From assembly GCA_040357565.1 (NCBI GenBank), contig JBDODJ010000030.1: 64,000 nt of DNA. One strand, given 5' to 3'. This document shows, piece after piece, positions 39,446 through 51,296 of the stretch; position 1 is the first letter of the stretch, and every line of letters begins with the position of its first letter. The notes under the pieces are model-generated. The model ran no database searches and was not told where the DNA came from. It saw only the letters and a program-made list of their open reading frames with translations. The DNA is from Cercozoa sp. M6MM (taxonomy: Eukaryota > Endomyxa: Ascetosporea). The translations under genes and the position numbers were made by a program.

Positions 39446-41136
39446 TACATGACGGCGCAGCGACGCGCTTTTGTGCGGCGACCCTTGCAATCGGTGTCGG
39501 CGGGGGCTTCGCGCAACTCGACGTCGAACCACACAGGCGTCTCGTACTGCATTCAAGTGACCTCCCATGAATGAACAACGGTAGGGTGTAAGTTTACCAT
39601 ATCCATGGCAGCGTTGACAAGCAGCAGGTCATCTTCCAGAACACTCTGAGACACAGACGCGATCATTCATCAAGTAAGCCGAGACAAGGGCGCTGATACC
39701 GCATCAACAGACGGCGCAGAGTGATCTTGTTCCAGTGCTTCAACTGCAGCTAGTGTGGTCCAGCCAGCTTCGTCGTGCACATGCCCGAAAATGTGCGCTT
39801 TCAGCGCGCCTTGTTGTCTCAGTTTAGCTACGAAAATCGGTTGCAGTATAACTTCAAGTTGGTGCATGCATATACCCAAGCGTTGGCGCAGTTGCGGACA
39901 GCCCCAGTGTGCGTGTTGTGGGTGTGTTTGGTAGCACTGTCCACATGTACCTAAATTTACAGAGAGTCTGTCCTGTGTTAGATCAAAGTTGAAGTGAAAC
40001 AAACCCGCATTGGTTCTTCGTCTGCGCGAGGCAAGGTCCAGTGCATTGGCAGGTGGCATGTGCGTCACCAAGATGTCTGTGCAGCCTTGTTTGATACAGC
40101 CAGAACTCTTGTGTAACACGACAGGTACCTGTGTCAGAAGGTATACTGCGCCATCGGATGCCCAACTCGCCTCCAGTCGCACTGAACAAGCACACTCATA
40201 AGGAACTGACTTAACAACCAGCAGTAATCCGTACGAGAAAGCCATGTTGCGCGACGAGGTCCATGGCGAGCCGTAGAAACGCAGTGAGTGAACTTCGGCG
40301 GCATTGTCACAGAGATATGTGGCATTGGACAAGAGCCCTGCCATCTGGCAGAAAGAGAAAAGGCTGAACTCAGGCCGACTGAGAGGATATGAATGAATGC
40401 ACCTTCTCTGACGACCAGTTATTCGCGGCGATTTCGTGATTTCCGCAAATCACAATCTTGTGCTCTTCATTCAGACGAAGTGTATATAACATACACTGTT
40501 CAGTTCAACATTCTACACCATGGGGAAGACGCCTCAAGTAGGCATTAAAGTCGCGACACAAATCCTGCAGTTTCGACACAAAAGCAAACTCGAAATATTA
40601 CAGAAAAAATGAAATAATGGACTAAAAAGTCGAACACTACGTTCAAGACATCTTCATTTGAAGTGCGTTTCGCAAAGTCGCCTGTACAAATATAAAAGGG
40701 CAGTACAGTCGACTGTGCGATCAGTAGATCGGTCACACCAGCGTGCACGAGAATGTCGCCGTCCGGAATAATACGTTCGTACTCTTTGTGTCGTTTGTGA
40801 GTGTCGCTGATGCACACGATACGCAGGCTGCGCTTCGGCAGTCCTTCCAAAGTGTCCTGATCTCTATTCAAGGTGTATTTGATGACTTTACTTCCAATAA
40901 CGGCAGTATTTGTTACCTGTAAATCACAACATTCGGTGCACGCACAGTCTGAGGAAATGGGTTTTCGTCGGCATTTCGACTGCCTCCACATCTGTTAGAC
41001 ACTTGCTTTCATTAACCTTGTTCAAATAAAGGGACTGATCAGCTTCTGGAAACCTTCTGGGAAGACTGCCACCCACACTAGACTCATTCTGCCTCAAACG
41101 TGCCGCTGCGGCGGCTGCTGCAGCTGCTGCCGCCAT
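39446..41136 (-). CDS. MPPED-type calcineurin-like metallophosphoesterase
   Basis: MPPED/UPF0046 proteins are class III phosphodiesterases with a two-metal site. The first exon has a poly-Ala start (ATG 41136) then RLRQNESSVGGSLPRRFPEA. The core begins LRIVCISDTHKRHKEYERII (metal motif DxH), PDGDILVHAG and GDFAKRTSNEDVL. Then HKIVICGNHEIAANNW (motif GNHE), LRFYGSPWTSSRNMAFSYGL, DILVTHMPPANALDLA (motif THxPP) and AHIFGHVHDEAGWT (motif GHxH). The C-terminal exon gives VLEDDLLLVNAAMDM, then YETPVWFDVELREAPADTD and RRTKARRCAVM-stop. All metal-binding motifs are present, so it should be active. The substrate is unknown; cyclic nucleotides are known for animal relatives. An insert with WASDGAVYLLTQVP near 40150 may be partly intronic. 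Confidence 0.8.
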
Positions 41137-41394
41137 CACACAACACTAAACTCTAAAACAATACGTACTGAGAAGGCAGGAAAAACCTGCCAAAAAATAA
41201 AAGAACTAAACAACCATCTTTAATTGGGGTATTAGTAGCATCCAGGCGTGCCTTAATGTAATGGCTTACTGTCCAAGAATTTATTTGCGTGCTTATGGGG
41301 CTGTATACTGAGAAATTTCCCGTGTCTGATCAAACAACAATGTCAGGATCTCTGCAGATAGTTGCAGCATGCGCTAGATCGGGATCGAAAAAAC

Positions 41395-43651
41395 ATGGGG
41401 GATCTGCTGGCCGCCTTGGCTGCGTTCGATCGTTTCCTAGATGAAAATGTTGTGTTCGTTGTGTTGAGTTGCTTTGCTGCTGCGTACTTGCATCATGTGT
41501 TGCAACACACGCGATCGCGGCACCCACCCGTGCACGGAGTGTTCTTGCCTTTTTTCGGTGCCTTGCCGCAAGTGATCTGGGTGCGTTCAATTCCTGTTCT
41601 AGTTTCAGTTTGTTGCAGAGTACTGAACCATCTGAACGCAGCACAAAGGTCCCGCAGCCTTTGTGCGTCACTTGTGGACGCAGAACGAAAATAAAAAGGC
41701 GCGCACAGGTCAGCTCAGCCTTCAGGTTTATTTTCGAAAGTGTTGGAGTTCGTTTATTCTTCTGTTTTGTCTCGCAGTTCATCTGGCTGGAAGTCGAATC
41801 ACGTGGCTCTTTCATCCCGCCGACTGTCGGCCCTTCCTGCTCGTACAAAATTAAATTCAATCAGTTTCTTTGTTTGTGAAGAAACGCTGAATATACCATA
41901 AATTAACTTTACAGAAATTATGTTGTTGTGGACAATGCACGCAGGCTTCCAAGCGTCCCGGCCAGGGGAGTGTGGACTTCTTTGCCGCGACTGCACCTTT
42001 TGTGAAGTGCTTCGGCGGCACGCGAGAGGCTCATTCGGTACAAATTCACCTCCACAAACTGATAGAGTTGAGTCGATTAAGGTGAGTTTCACTGAATTGA
42101 AAAGTTGATCTGTTTTAACAGAATGCGCACCTGAAAGCGCAAGAGAAGACGCGAACAGAGTTGCAACCGGCGAAACTGATGAATTTCGAGTCGCAACTTT
42201 GCGAGAAAGTGCATGTTTACCTTCACGAAAACTTGCAGAATGAAACTGCAGATTTGATGGACACTGTTTCAACCGTGGTTTTCGACTGTGTGACGCCACT
42301 TTTGTTGCCGGAAGCTGTGTTGAAAGGTTGTTTTGCTTTAGATTGGCACAATCTTGTTTGTCCAAGGGAGTCTTTGCTGCAGAATTCGAGTTGCGAAAGC
42401 AAGAATTGCGACAAGATTTGAACACGTTTGATCGGCACTTTGAAAAGGTAAAATTTAATTTGATTTCGTTTTAACTTAAAACGAGTGTTCTAAGCAGGCA
42501 GCAGGAGTTGTTGGGCTGGGATTCGACTCTATTAACGACTTTGTATTGTGCGTTATCAGCACTGCTTCCCAGTGTGACTGGGAGAAACGACTGATTGTTT
42601 TTGTAAGTTTAGAAGGCAGACGCTGCCAGAGTGGCATACAGCACGCGAACGTTTGTTGCAGTTCATGCAGTGTGTTGTGAGTGCATGCGATGACAACGAA
42701 GACAGTCTCTTTGGCCATGTGTGTCGTATCAGTGGACAAGACACTGGTAAATTTCCCTTCGGTTACAGCTTTTGTCTTGTTGGATGTTGCACAAACTCAA
42801 AGGGCTGTTGCTCGCCTTGCTTTGGGCACTCCACGCCAACCAAGTTCCAACAGTGTTCTGGGCACTCAAACACTTGTCCGATGAGCCCAGTGTTATGGTA
42901 GACTCGTTGTACCCGATTACTTTCTTACCTGGGCTGTTGTGCTGATATCTGAAACGACAGAGCACACTTCGAAAGGACCCAGAGCAGCTTTCGCTGTCCA
43001 ATGTGATCGAAGAGACCTTGCGGTTGCACGCGCCTTTCATCATTGTGCGAAAGGCTCTGAAGGAGGTCGAGTTGCCTTTCTCGCGAACTGTGGTTCCCGA
43101 AGGCAATCTGATGGCCATTTCGCCCACTCTGTGCAATCGAAGCAGTGACGTTTATGACCGACCCGACAAGTTCGATCCCTTTCGTTTCAACAAGAGTATT
43201 CTGTCTTTCCTTTTAAATACAATATCCTGCCTTATAAATAATTTACCTCGCTATCTACCTTCCCTTATAGTGGAGACACACCCAGCACCAAGTGTTAAAT
43301 TCGCCTCTTTCGGGGTCGGTGCCTTCCAGTGTCCTGGCAGGTACCAGACTGCCTTGTCTTTGTTTGATGCAGTCATTGCAGCGACATGAGCGTGACATAG
43401 ACACCTGGGCTACCGCGTGGTGCACATTTTGCTGAAAGAACTCCTGGCCAATTTTGATTTTGCTGCCTCGACACGTGAGGTGCCGATCGATGCCACACGC
43501 ATGTGTGTTCTTCCTTCAGTTCCTGACATACTATGAGTGCTGGCCTAAAGTTCGTTTTGGCTTTCGTTTTAGGGTTGGAACAGCACACCCAGTCGATGGC
43601 TTTAAACTGAGCGGCACCTTTGTGCGCCGTGTACGTATCAAAGAGGATTAG
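41395..43651 (+). CDS. Cytochrome P450, CYP7/CYP8-like
   Basis: P450s are haem monooxygenases. ATG 41395 opens MGDLLAALAAFDRFLDENVV, a membrane anchor (FVVLSCFAAAYLHHVL), then the Pro-rich hinge RHPPVHGVFLPFFGAL. Middle exons give AHLKAQEKTRTELQPAKLMN and FELRKQELRQDLNTFDRHFE. The I helix reads KGLLLALLWALHANQVPTVF then WALKHLSDEPSV, which resembles the LWASQxNTxPATFW pattern of CYP7/CYP8/CYP39 and lacks the usual AGxxT. The K helix has VIEETLRLHAPFIIVRKALK (ExxR). DRPDKFDPFRFNK follows, then the haem-ligand loop FASFGVGAFQCPGR (FxxGxxxCxG). The protein ends TFVRRVRIKED-stop. All essential residues are present. Known members of this group act on sterols, bile acids or prostanoids; the substrate here is unknown. 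Confidence 0.85.
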
Positions 43652-43722
43652 TCCTGCCAGTGTACTTGACTAGATTGATACCTAGTACGTTACACTCGGG
43701 ATCAGTCACGTTACACTCAGGC

Positions 43723-44695
43723 TCAATCCCACAGATCATCGGCCTCCTCCTCCTGTTGCATTGCTTCCTCGTTGTCTGCTTCCTGCAGCAACCAAACCGA
43801 ATGCAACAAGAGTTCAGCCAAACAGGACAGTTTGAACTGAAGTGGTACAACGCCAATGTCGTTCAAGTCGGCATCTTCGACAGCAGCGGCAGTTGGCGCG
43901 ACAGCAGTCTCGCCGACCAGTCTTTCACGTCGCTGCGATCGTTTCGCCGGCTTGAATTCGCTGCCGCTCGAACCAACGAGCGAATCGAACAGCGTCAGGA
44001 AGGGCGAGCTTCCTCTCGTCTTCCTCTGCGCTCAAAAAAACGAAGCCAAAAATACACAAACACACAAGAGTTTTTTTTTTGAACTTACTGAAATCGCGTT
44101 TCTGAAGCTGTCAGCGTTCTTACTGCAGGCCAGTGTCCTCACTACACTCAAAATACGGCACACAGCGACGCAGGAGAGGTTAGCGTACACCAGGCTGGGA
44201 TTTCGGGTTGCTCTGACGCCCATTGATCGGCGAACTGAGTCGAAACAGAAATACCGAAAATCATCGTCCTCATTTTAATGATAAAAAACTAACCTCAATG
44301 TCAAATTTGGCCACCACATCGTTCATCAGAGCGGTTTCGATCTTTTTCTGGACCTGAGTCAGCAGTCAACCAGTACAATCATGAACAAGGCAGGCAAAAA
44401 CAAGGCAGGAGACACTGACTACCTCAGTGGCATGCGGACGTCCGATCGCGTTGAGTGCGCGCATGCCCTGCGCTATTCGCTCGCTGTGCAAGACAAAGAG
44501 ACAAATGTGTCAACACTACACCAGGATCGAGGCATAGTGGCCCTCACTGTACCGCCGATCCACGAAAGAATCCTGCAGTTGCTGCACACACTGCTCCACA
44601 GCCTGTTGTTCAGGCACGCCTTGCTGTCGCTGCTGTTGGAGGTACAGTCGCACTGTGTGCTCGACACCCAGCTGCGCAACAACGACACGTGCCAT
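43723..44695 (-). CDS. Small helical protein with acidic tail
   Basis: The gene codes for about 150 residues in five exons. It starts MARVVVAQLGVEHTVRLYLQ, QQRQQGVPEQQAVEQCVQQL, then IAQGMRALNAIGRPHATEVV and KIETALMNDVVAKFDIEV. A further exon gives LTLFDSLVGSSGSEFKPAKR and VEDADLNDIG, and the last exon reads EADNEEAMQQEEEADDLWD-stop. Helical, Gln-rich and acidic at the end, it resembles small subunits of nuclear complexes, but I cannot name it. It shares a 245-bp divergent upstream region with the Sen34 gene. Confidence 0.5.
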
Positions 44696-44940
44696 TGACG
44701 CTTGTGCAAAGGCAACAAGATACCTCGAGTGCTGCGTCCTGGGAATCCAACGAAACAGGCGCTGTCATACTTTTCTGTGCAGAATTTAACAACAACACAC
44801 GTTAGCAGTCACGCACATTGCTTCAGCGTAACCCCCAATATTTTTAATTTTTGCCATTTCGACACATTCTGAGACAACTTAGAGAAGCAGACCTGAGTAG
44901 GAGTGGTTTAACACTGCGTTGGTGCTATCACTGCGCCAGA

Positions 44941-45634
44941 ATGCGCGTAGTTGAGGCATCGGTTTGTTGTGACGGGCGGTGCGAAGTGCATGATCAAGAT
45001 GACGTAACCTTTCTGAGCGGGAGCGACATGCGCATAGTTGGGAACTACGGTGCTCGACGACGCCAGCCATCGCTGCCACTGGTGCTGACTCCGTGCGAGG
45101 TGTCGTTTCTGCTGCGCCGGCGGTGTCTGCGTCTCCGTAACGACCAGCAGCACGATCGCAGGCAGTGTGATCGACGGTGCCGCCTCGTGTACGCTGCGTT
45201 GTGGCACCGCGGTCTCTACGTCGCCGACGGTCGCAAGTTTGGTGCTGACTTTCTCGTGTACGATGGGCCGCCTCAGAGTTGCCATGCCTCGTACATATTT
45301 CCGTACTGTTAAGGGTATGTCAAGGTGTATTCTTGCTGTGTGGCAGGCACCTCGTTCATGTGTGCTCGGAAATGCCACTGCCTGTCGACTGCATTCGACG
45401 TACTGTTCTTGTGTTTTTCAAATTGTTTCTTGTGTAACTATTCGGGAATCAGTGGTGCGAGCGGCGACTGCTGTGAAGAAAAAGGTGCTGCTCGCGATCA
45501 ACAGCGAGAACAATGAGGACAATGATGATGACGCTATGAGCGACGGTGCTAGTGACGGTGAAGACGATCATGATACCGACAGTGATCGAGCCTTCGATCA
45601 GGTGCAGTTCTTGCAGTTGTCGCGTGCTAGCTAG
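44941..45634 (+). CDS. TSEN34: tRNA-splicing endonuclease subunit Sen34
   Basis: Sen34 cuts the 3' splice site of intron-containing pre-tRNAs. ATG 44941 opens MRVVEASVCCDGRCEVHDQD, then MRIVGNYGARRRQPSLPLVL and TPCEVSFLLRR (family YRIVGxLVG......LPLxLxPEEaxLL). The nuclease domain reads LVYAALWHRGLYVADGRKFG then ADFLVYDGPPQSCHASYIFP. The catalytic Tyr is in FLVY and the His in CHASYI. Two small introns with GTACTG donors lead to LVHVCSEMPLPVDCI and LVRAATAVKKKVLLAINSEN; the catalytic Lys is in this KKK stretch. An acidic insert (EDNDDDAMSDGASDGEDDHD) precedes the final strand FDQVQFLQLSRAS-stop. The linker between the N-terminal and nuclease domains is very short compared with animal proteins. 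A substrate is at hand: the tRNA at 59812 has an intron. Confidence 0.85.
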
Positions 45635-45908
45635 TTTGCCGGCAGGCGATGTTATATAGACGTCGAATACTGACTGCACAGTACCTCTGTTCGTCACTTA
45701 ACACTTTCGTTTACTCCTACTGTACGGTAAGAATTAGCAACATAGAATTTGGAGTCATTCAAGTTGTACATGGTATGGTACAGTGGCACTGTACAGTGTG
45801 ACTATGCGTAATAGACTGAATGAGTACAGTGTGCATATATACAACTGCAATGCCGCGGCAGAACCGGCTCTTAAGGCCGCGACCTACTTCTCGCCGAACT
45901 TTAAAGTT

Positions 45909-48900
45909 TCAGCAGCAATCGGTGGGTGACACCACGAGCGACAACGTGGCCACCAGCAGCGGCACAGCAATGGCGAGTTGAGTCCACAGCAGCGAAGACG
46001 CCGCATTGTTCTGTGGCACAAACTCACAGCTCCGTGTCAAACACAACAACAGCAATAAACGACAGCAAAAGCCACCATGTTCTGCGTGAGATTGGTCAGT
46101 TCCTCGGTGGAGCCGCCGCTGGGTGTTGTTGGCGCCTGCGGCGTCAGCAACACGTCCAAGTCAGCATCGACATGGGCCGTAAAGTTCGTCAGTGTCGCCG
46201 TGAAGGAGAGCGGGAACGACCATGAATTGATCAGTCCAATGTGCAGAGTGCTGTCCAGGCAGCAATCAATACTGGTGCCTGAGACCACCGGAGTACAACG
46301 TACCGATCGACATCGCGAGGTGCGAAACGGATCGGCAGAAAGACATCGATGTACTCTCCCCATGCCTATGACCGCATGCATGAGTTACCCGAAATGCATC
46401 CTGAAAGAAAGCTGATGTTACCGAGGCAAAGGGAGTAGCTTGTTGCGTTGGCGACTGCGATGGAAAACGCTGCGTCAGTCGACGTCGCAGCACGGTGTCA
46501 CTGTGCGACAGGTGCGACGACTGCAGGTCGCAGCCCCATGCCGTGGTCTGCAGGTCGCCCATGTGCGAGTACGTGTACATCAGTTCGCACCACGAGGGCA
46601 CGCCTTGCACCACCTCGTCCTGACCACACCATGCCATGTTATACCTTGCCCACTCCAAACAGTGATATCACACACTGTCAAATGGAAAGATTGAGTGCAA
46701 GTGGTACACTGGTGGGAATGCCTGGGTAGACCTTGCTGCCCCAGAAACCTTGCGCCATAAAGTCGCGTCTACGCCATTGAAGTACCACGTTGGATGCGCC
46801 TGTTCGCCCACATTATCTCTAGAGTTAAGGGACATTATTCATCAAGAGTAGAGTGAAGGGACCAGCAGGCACTTGCACTTGCAGCTGGAATGGCGTTGGA
46901 ACTGAGTAGAACCCGAGCTCTAGTGGTGATGGCAAAAGCACTGTCGCTGCCCCGGCTTGCTCCACCGGCAGCGATCGCTTGCTGTCCACATTACAGTATT
47001 TGCCGACGAGCCGAGCATATCTAAAAAAGAGTTTGCACCATGGCGGATAGATGCCACGCCGTTCGAAGGTGTCGATGGCTGTCTGAAAGGCGCGAACAGA
47101 ACCAACGAACTCGGTTTGCGACAACAGCGCCATCACCTGCACGAGTACAGTCTGCTTCGTGCAGTGCTAGTTAGTTTGTTGTATCAGAAGGTACCCGCAA
47201 TGCAGCAGTCGCCATGGGTTCGCCCTCTTCGGCCAGAGCGACGCCCATGAGCAACAGTCGATCCAGTGTGGCGCGACTCGATGGCGGTACTGCCTCGCGG
47301 ATCTCCCACAGTGCCTTCCGGGTCACAGAGAATAAAACTAAACACACGGAGACAGTCTTTGATCATTAAACTTATGTATACAGCTGTCCACGGCTTTGCG
47401 TCTTGGTGCACCTCGAACATTACGTTGTTGGGACACCGGTTGTCGTTTCTTCATCAACCAAATCTCTCGGGGGTCAAACATTGATTGGGAACGAAGCAAT
47501 CTGGGGTACCGTGCATCGCGCATTGTTTCGCGTGAGGGGTCAATAGCTGTTGTACAGTAGTTGGGAAGGATAAAATTACATATAGTGTGTTAGAGTTTAG
47601 CTTGTACCTGTAATCGCGTAGCTGCCTATGTTGGCGGCGTTCAGCCACGAGGCCGCACTGTGCAGTGTCTTAGAGTGTATGAATCGCTCAGAATTGAAGT
47701 TGCGTTACAAGTAGTCAGCCCAGCCTTCGTTGAGTGCCCCTGGCTCCGCGTGCGAGCCCATCCCGTCCAGTCCGTACTGTTTCAGTCCAAGACACCTCAA
47801 CTTATGCAACATCGGAAGTCGAACTAAAGTGAAAGGAAAAGTCTACACTGCCCAGGTCCGGCGACAGAGCGTACACCACGGCATGCACCAGTCTGCAGAC
47901 CTTTCATACACACCTGGCATTGCACATTAAATTCACAGTCAACTGACTCGTGTGCCACGACCGAGACATCGTAGGCGAAATCAACCCCCTCGCCTTGGAA
48001 GAACCCAAGCTGTTCACCAGTAACTCTGTTTCACACCCGGGTTGTCTCCGACTGGGTGATGCAAGATAGTACCAAGTTGCGATTACGCGTGAGGTACCAC
48101 GTGCTCAAGAAGGGACTTGCTTTCACCTCCTGCAGTCACAAAGATACAGTTCAAGATAGGCAACAGATGCTCAGTTGCTAGAGAGCTAGCACTGCAGTAA
48201 ATTTTACATCTTCGAACTCGTCAGTCAGCAGTGCGGGCAGAAAAAACGCGTTCGCTTCCAGTGCTGGCATGTCGAAGACCAGTGGGTCTTCAGCGGTGGC
48301 TCCTTTGCCTCTTTTATCATTCACAGGATATAAAAGGTGTGTGCATAGTATCTTTGTGAACAGTCAAAGATCCAGTGTACTGCGGATTGATCACTTCGGC
48401 CAGGATGAGTTCATAGACTGCCGGAATGAAGGCCACGTTGGTAAACACGTCCAATGCTCCGCTGTTGACAACAACCAACTGAAGTCGCAACTTCAGGGTA
48501 CTGGTATTGTCAGAGATATATCAAAATACGCGCTGCCCAGCGGTTCTCCGTCGGCGTCGCACAGCTGCGACAGACCACCGAGACACCACTGCTTGTGTGC
48601 ACACAAAGATGTCTTATCAGTTTGATCTGAAAAAAGAGTTTTTGCACCGTTTCGTCTCCGATGACATCGCGCACGTGCTGAAAGAAGCGCGTCAGTGTCT
48701 GCATATGGCACACCAACCAAGTCCAGAAAGTCAAGTGTTTCAGTGAACTAAGCGAGAGAGCCAGTTTACGTCATAAAGTTGCACTTCGGAATACTTGTCG
48801 CCTTGCCACGCGTTCGTTTCTTTCTGCAGCAGAAAATAAAAGACAGTGGAACAGCTCACTCAAGTTTACCTCAGTGAGGCCGCTCCAGGTTTTGTTCAGC

Positions 48901-50858
48901 GAGGATTGGAAGTCCGCCATCACCTGCCCAGATGCAGCAGCTCATACCACTGGAACCATCTTGAAAATGCGATTTTTATTACCGTCTCTTCAGGCGAAAC
49001 GTCGCTTACTTCGTTGATTTTGACGCGCTTCCTTCGAACGCAAGAAAGGGTTATCGTATGCATATCCACAACACTTCGTTTCTCCACTGGCATGTTGTGA
49101 GTGTCTTACAGTCCTGTGCACGCCGGTCCTTTCACGTATACAAAGTCGTTTGGAAACATGCCCGCAATGTTCCAGCCGACGAAGCTGCAGCCATCAGAGG
49201 ATACAGACGCGAACAATGTAAATCTTATATTTATATTGAACCCCCATACAATGCGTAAAATCTAAAAGTACTTGGCCACGGGCAGCTGCAGTTCAACCTC
49301 GTTTTTCATGACAAGATCCTCATCGTCGTCGTTTTCGGCACACTTCGAATGCACACGCACCACAAGGGTTAACACGGAAAACAACAAGAACGCAAGGTCT
49401 CTTCAACTCAAACTGACCCTGGCGGAAGTGAGTGGACAGTCCGTGCGGTTCAAAAAATCACCGGTGCACACGTAAGCCACTACCAGCGACAGTGTCATGT
49501 TACTTTTTTCCCAGGTGAGAGATGTAAAACTTAAAGTTAAAGGCAAACACATACCACAGCAGGAGTGCACGTTGAAGAACTTTCCGTTGAGGTATCCGTC
49601 GGTGCTGTTATACACGTCGATCAGATCGGTGCTCTTGCGTTCGATGAACTTCTCGCCCTCTGCGTGTGCTCGTTCCCACACTTGGGCTAACACAATTTAT
49701 AGATTACAGCACTCCAACACAACAACACCTCACAACTGAACACACCGGTGACATTGAGAGTGTCGAACACAAAGTCGCTCGTATTCGCATTGATTGCGTC
49801 CGTAGCATTGGTCGCAAGGTCTGTGTCATTGCCTGCGCGTAGACGTGGCTTGAATGACCTCGCCGGGTGATCTGTATTTGGTTTGCAGTCACGAGACCAT
49901 CGCCAGAATATACTTTGCATTCTCGAAAGGCTGATACCGAAACGGTAGACTTCGCCAGTCTGAGCATCGACCGAGACGTCGACAATGTCATCGGGACGGT
50001 GGCCCAGCGTGCGAATCTTAATCGTCGGACGCACTACCAAACGTACAGCATGGCTACAATACGTTAACATCCCACAGCTCAAACAAAACGTACGCTTGTT
50101 GCCACTTCGAATGTACATGCGCGCCACCGCGTCGTGTCCGTGCATCACCGAAGCACCCAAGGCAGCCTCTCTGTGGTGCAGGCACAATTTAACACCAAAT
50201 CCGTACAAGCAAGACTGTGTGTTGTATGGAACCGCGCTTCCTGGTCAGTGAGGCGCCAAAAGGTATCGAATCCCTCGTCTCCGAAACTCAACTCTGTGGA
50301 ATAACTCCGCTGGGAAACACAGTGCATACTATCTAATCTGCAAAGCACCTTCATTGACGTTGTCGTACGCGTGCACTTCGTGCACCGCGCTGAGCGACGG
50401 GGTTTCACGCGAAGTCAGGAAGTGTCGCTTCCACCCGACGATTGGCTTGTTATCGTGTCTCGCCGTCACGCGCACGTGACACAAGTCGTCATTGACACAG
50501 ATCGACTTTGACGCGTGTAGCGAAGCACCGTTGCTTCACAACACAACCAAGCAGGAAGTAAAAGCGCCCGAGCAGCGCATCATCTAAAGTCAGAAAAACT
50601 GATAAATTTACCGCAGAAGTGAATCGACAGGTTGATCGTGTTCACGCCACTTCTCATGAGTCAGCAGTGACACCAGTTGAGTGCTGCCAACGCGGATGCC
50701 ATTATACAAAGCGACTGCTCAAAGTAGAGGTCATTTTACTGAATATCGCGTCCGCCGGGAGTGACATGTGGAACCACCTTGTCCAACAGATGCGACACAT
50801 CATGAGCTTTCGACCATGGTACTGCCAGCGATAACAGTGACACAGACAACCGCAGCAT
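45909..50858 (-). CDS. Membrane-anchored zinc metallopeptidase, M36 fungalysin-like
   Basis: The start (ATG 50858) is a signal peptide, MLRLSVSLLSLAVPWSKAHD. N-terminal exons include IRVGSTQLVSLLTHEKWREH, HVRVTARHDNKPIVGWKRHF and AVHEVHAYDNVNE, then GASVMHGHDAVARMYIRSGN and a region with several NxT sites. The zinc site forms across an intron: exon end near 47948 codes GVDFAYDVSVVAHE, and the exon from 47892 codes LVHAVVYALSPDLGS, giving HELVH. The next exon is YGLDGMGSHAEPGALNEGWA with the glutamate ligand in NEGWADY. Then SYAITAIDPSRE, ARYPRLLRSQSMFDPREIW, NVMFEVHQDAKPWTAV and KALWEIREAVPPSSRATLDR, LLLMGVALAEEG, which follow the order of the M36 helical domain. The end is LAIAVPLLVATLSLVVSPTD-CC-stop, a transmembrane or GPI signal. 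Internal junctions are partly provisional. Confidence 0.7.
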
Positions 50859-51296
50859 GTCTCGTCTGCAGCGTGCCGTTCTTGAACCTAAAGACCCGGT
50901 GTACAGTACAAGAACTGGCACTTTCTCAGATAGTCAGGCTGGAAACACAACCGTCCGTCGAGTCGAGTGCCAGGTCACTGTCACGTCACGCCCGAACCCA
51001 CACGTGAGGATCAATCAATGATATCGTTGCCGGACAGCCATGCAGGGTCAGGGAGTGTAAACCAGCTTGGCGCTAGTCAGCGCTAGCAATACTTGTATAC
51101 TGCTTAAAATGTAGCGACTGAGCTGAACTGAAACAACCAATGCCACCCGACCCACACAAACGCAAACGTCTGCCCATTCATATGCGTAACAGGCGAGGTC
51201 TGAGTAACTTTAATCGCTAATACTTAAAACAACCAAACGGAACGTTATCGCGGCATATGCGCTACACTAAACTGGGATGCAGGGGTTCGGTTCGGC
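50859..51296. other. Intergenic spacer
   Basis: About 440 bp lies upstream of the metallopeptidase start and downstream of the next minus-strand gene. I see no exon or repeat that I can support. Confidence 0.45.
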
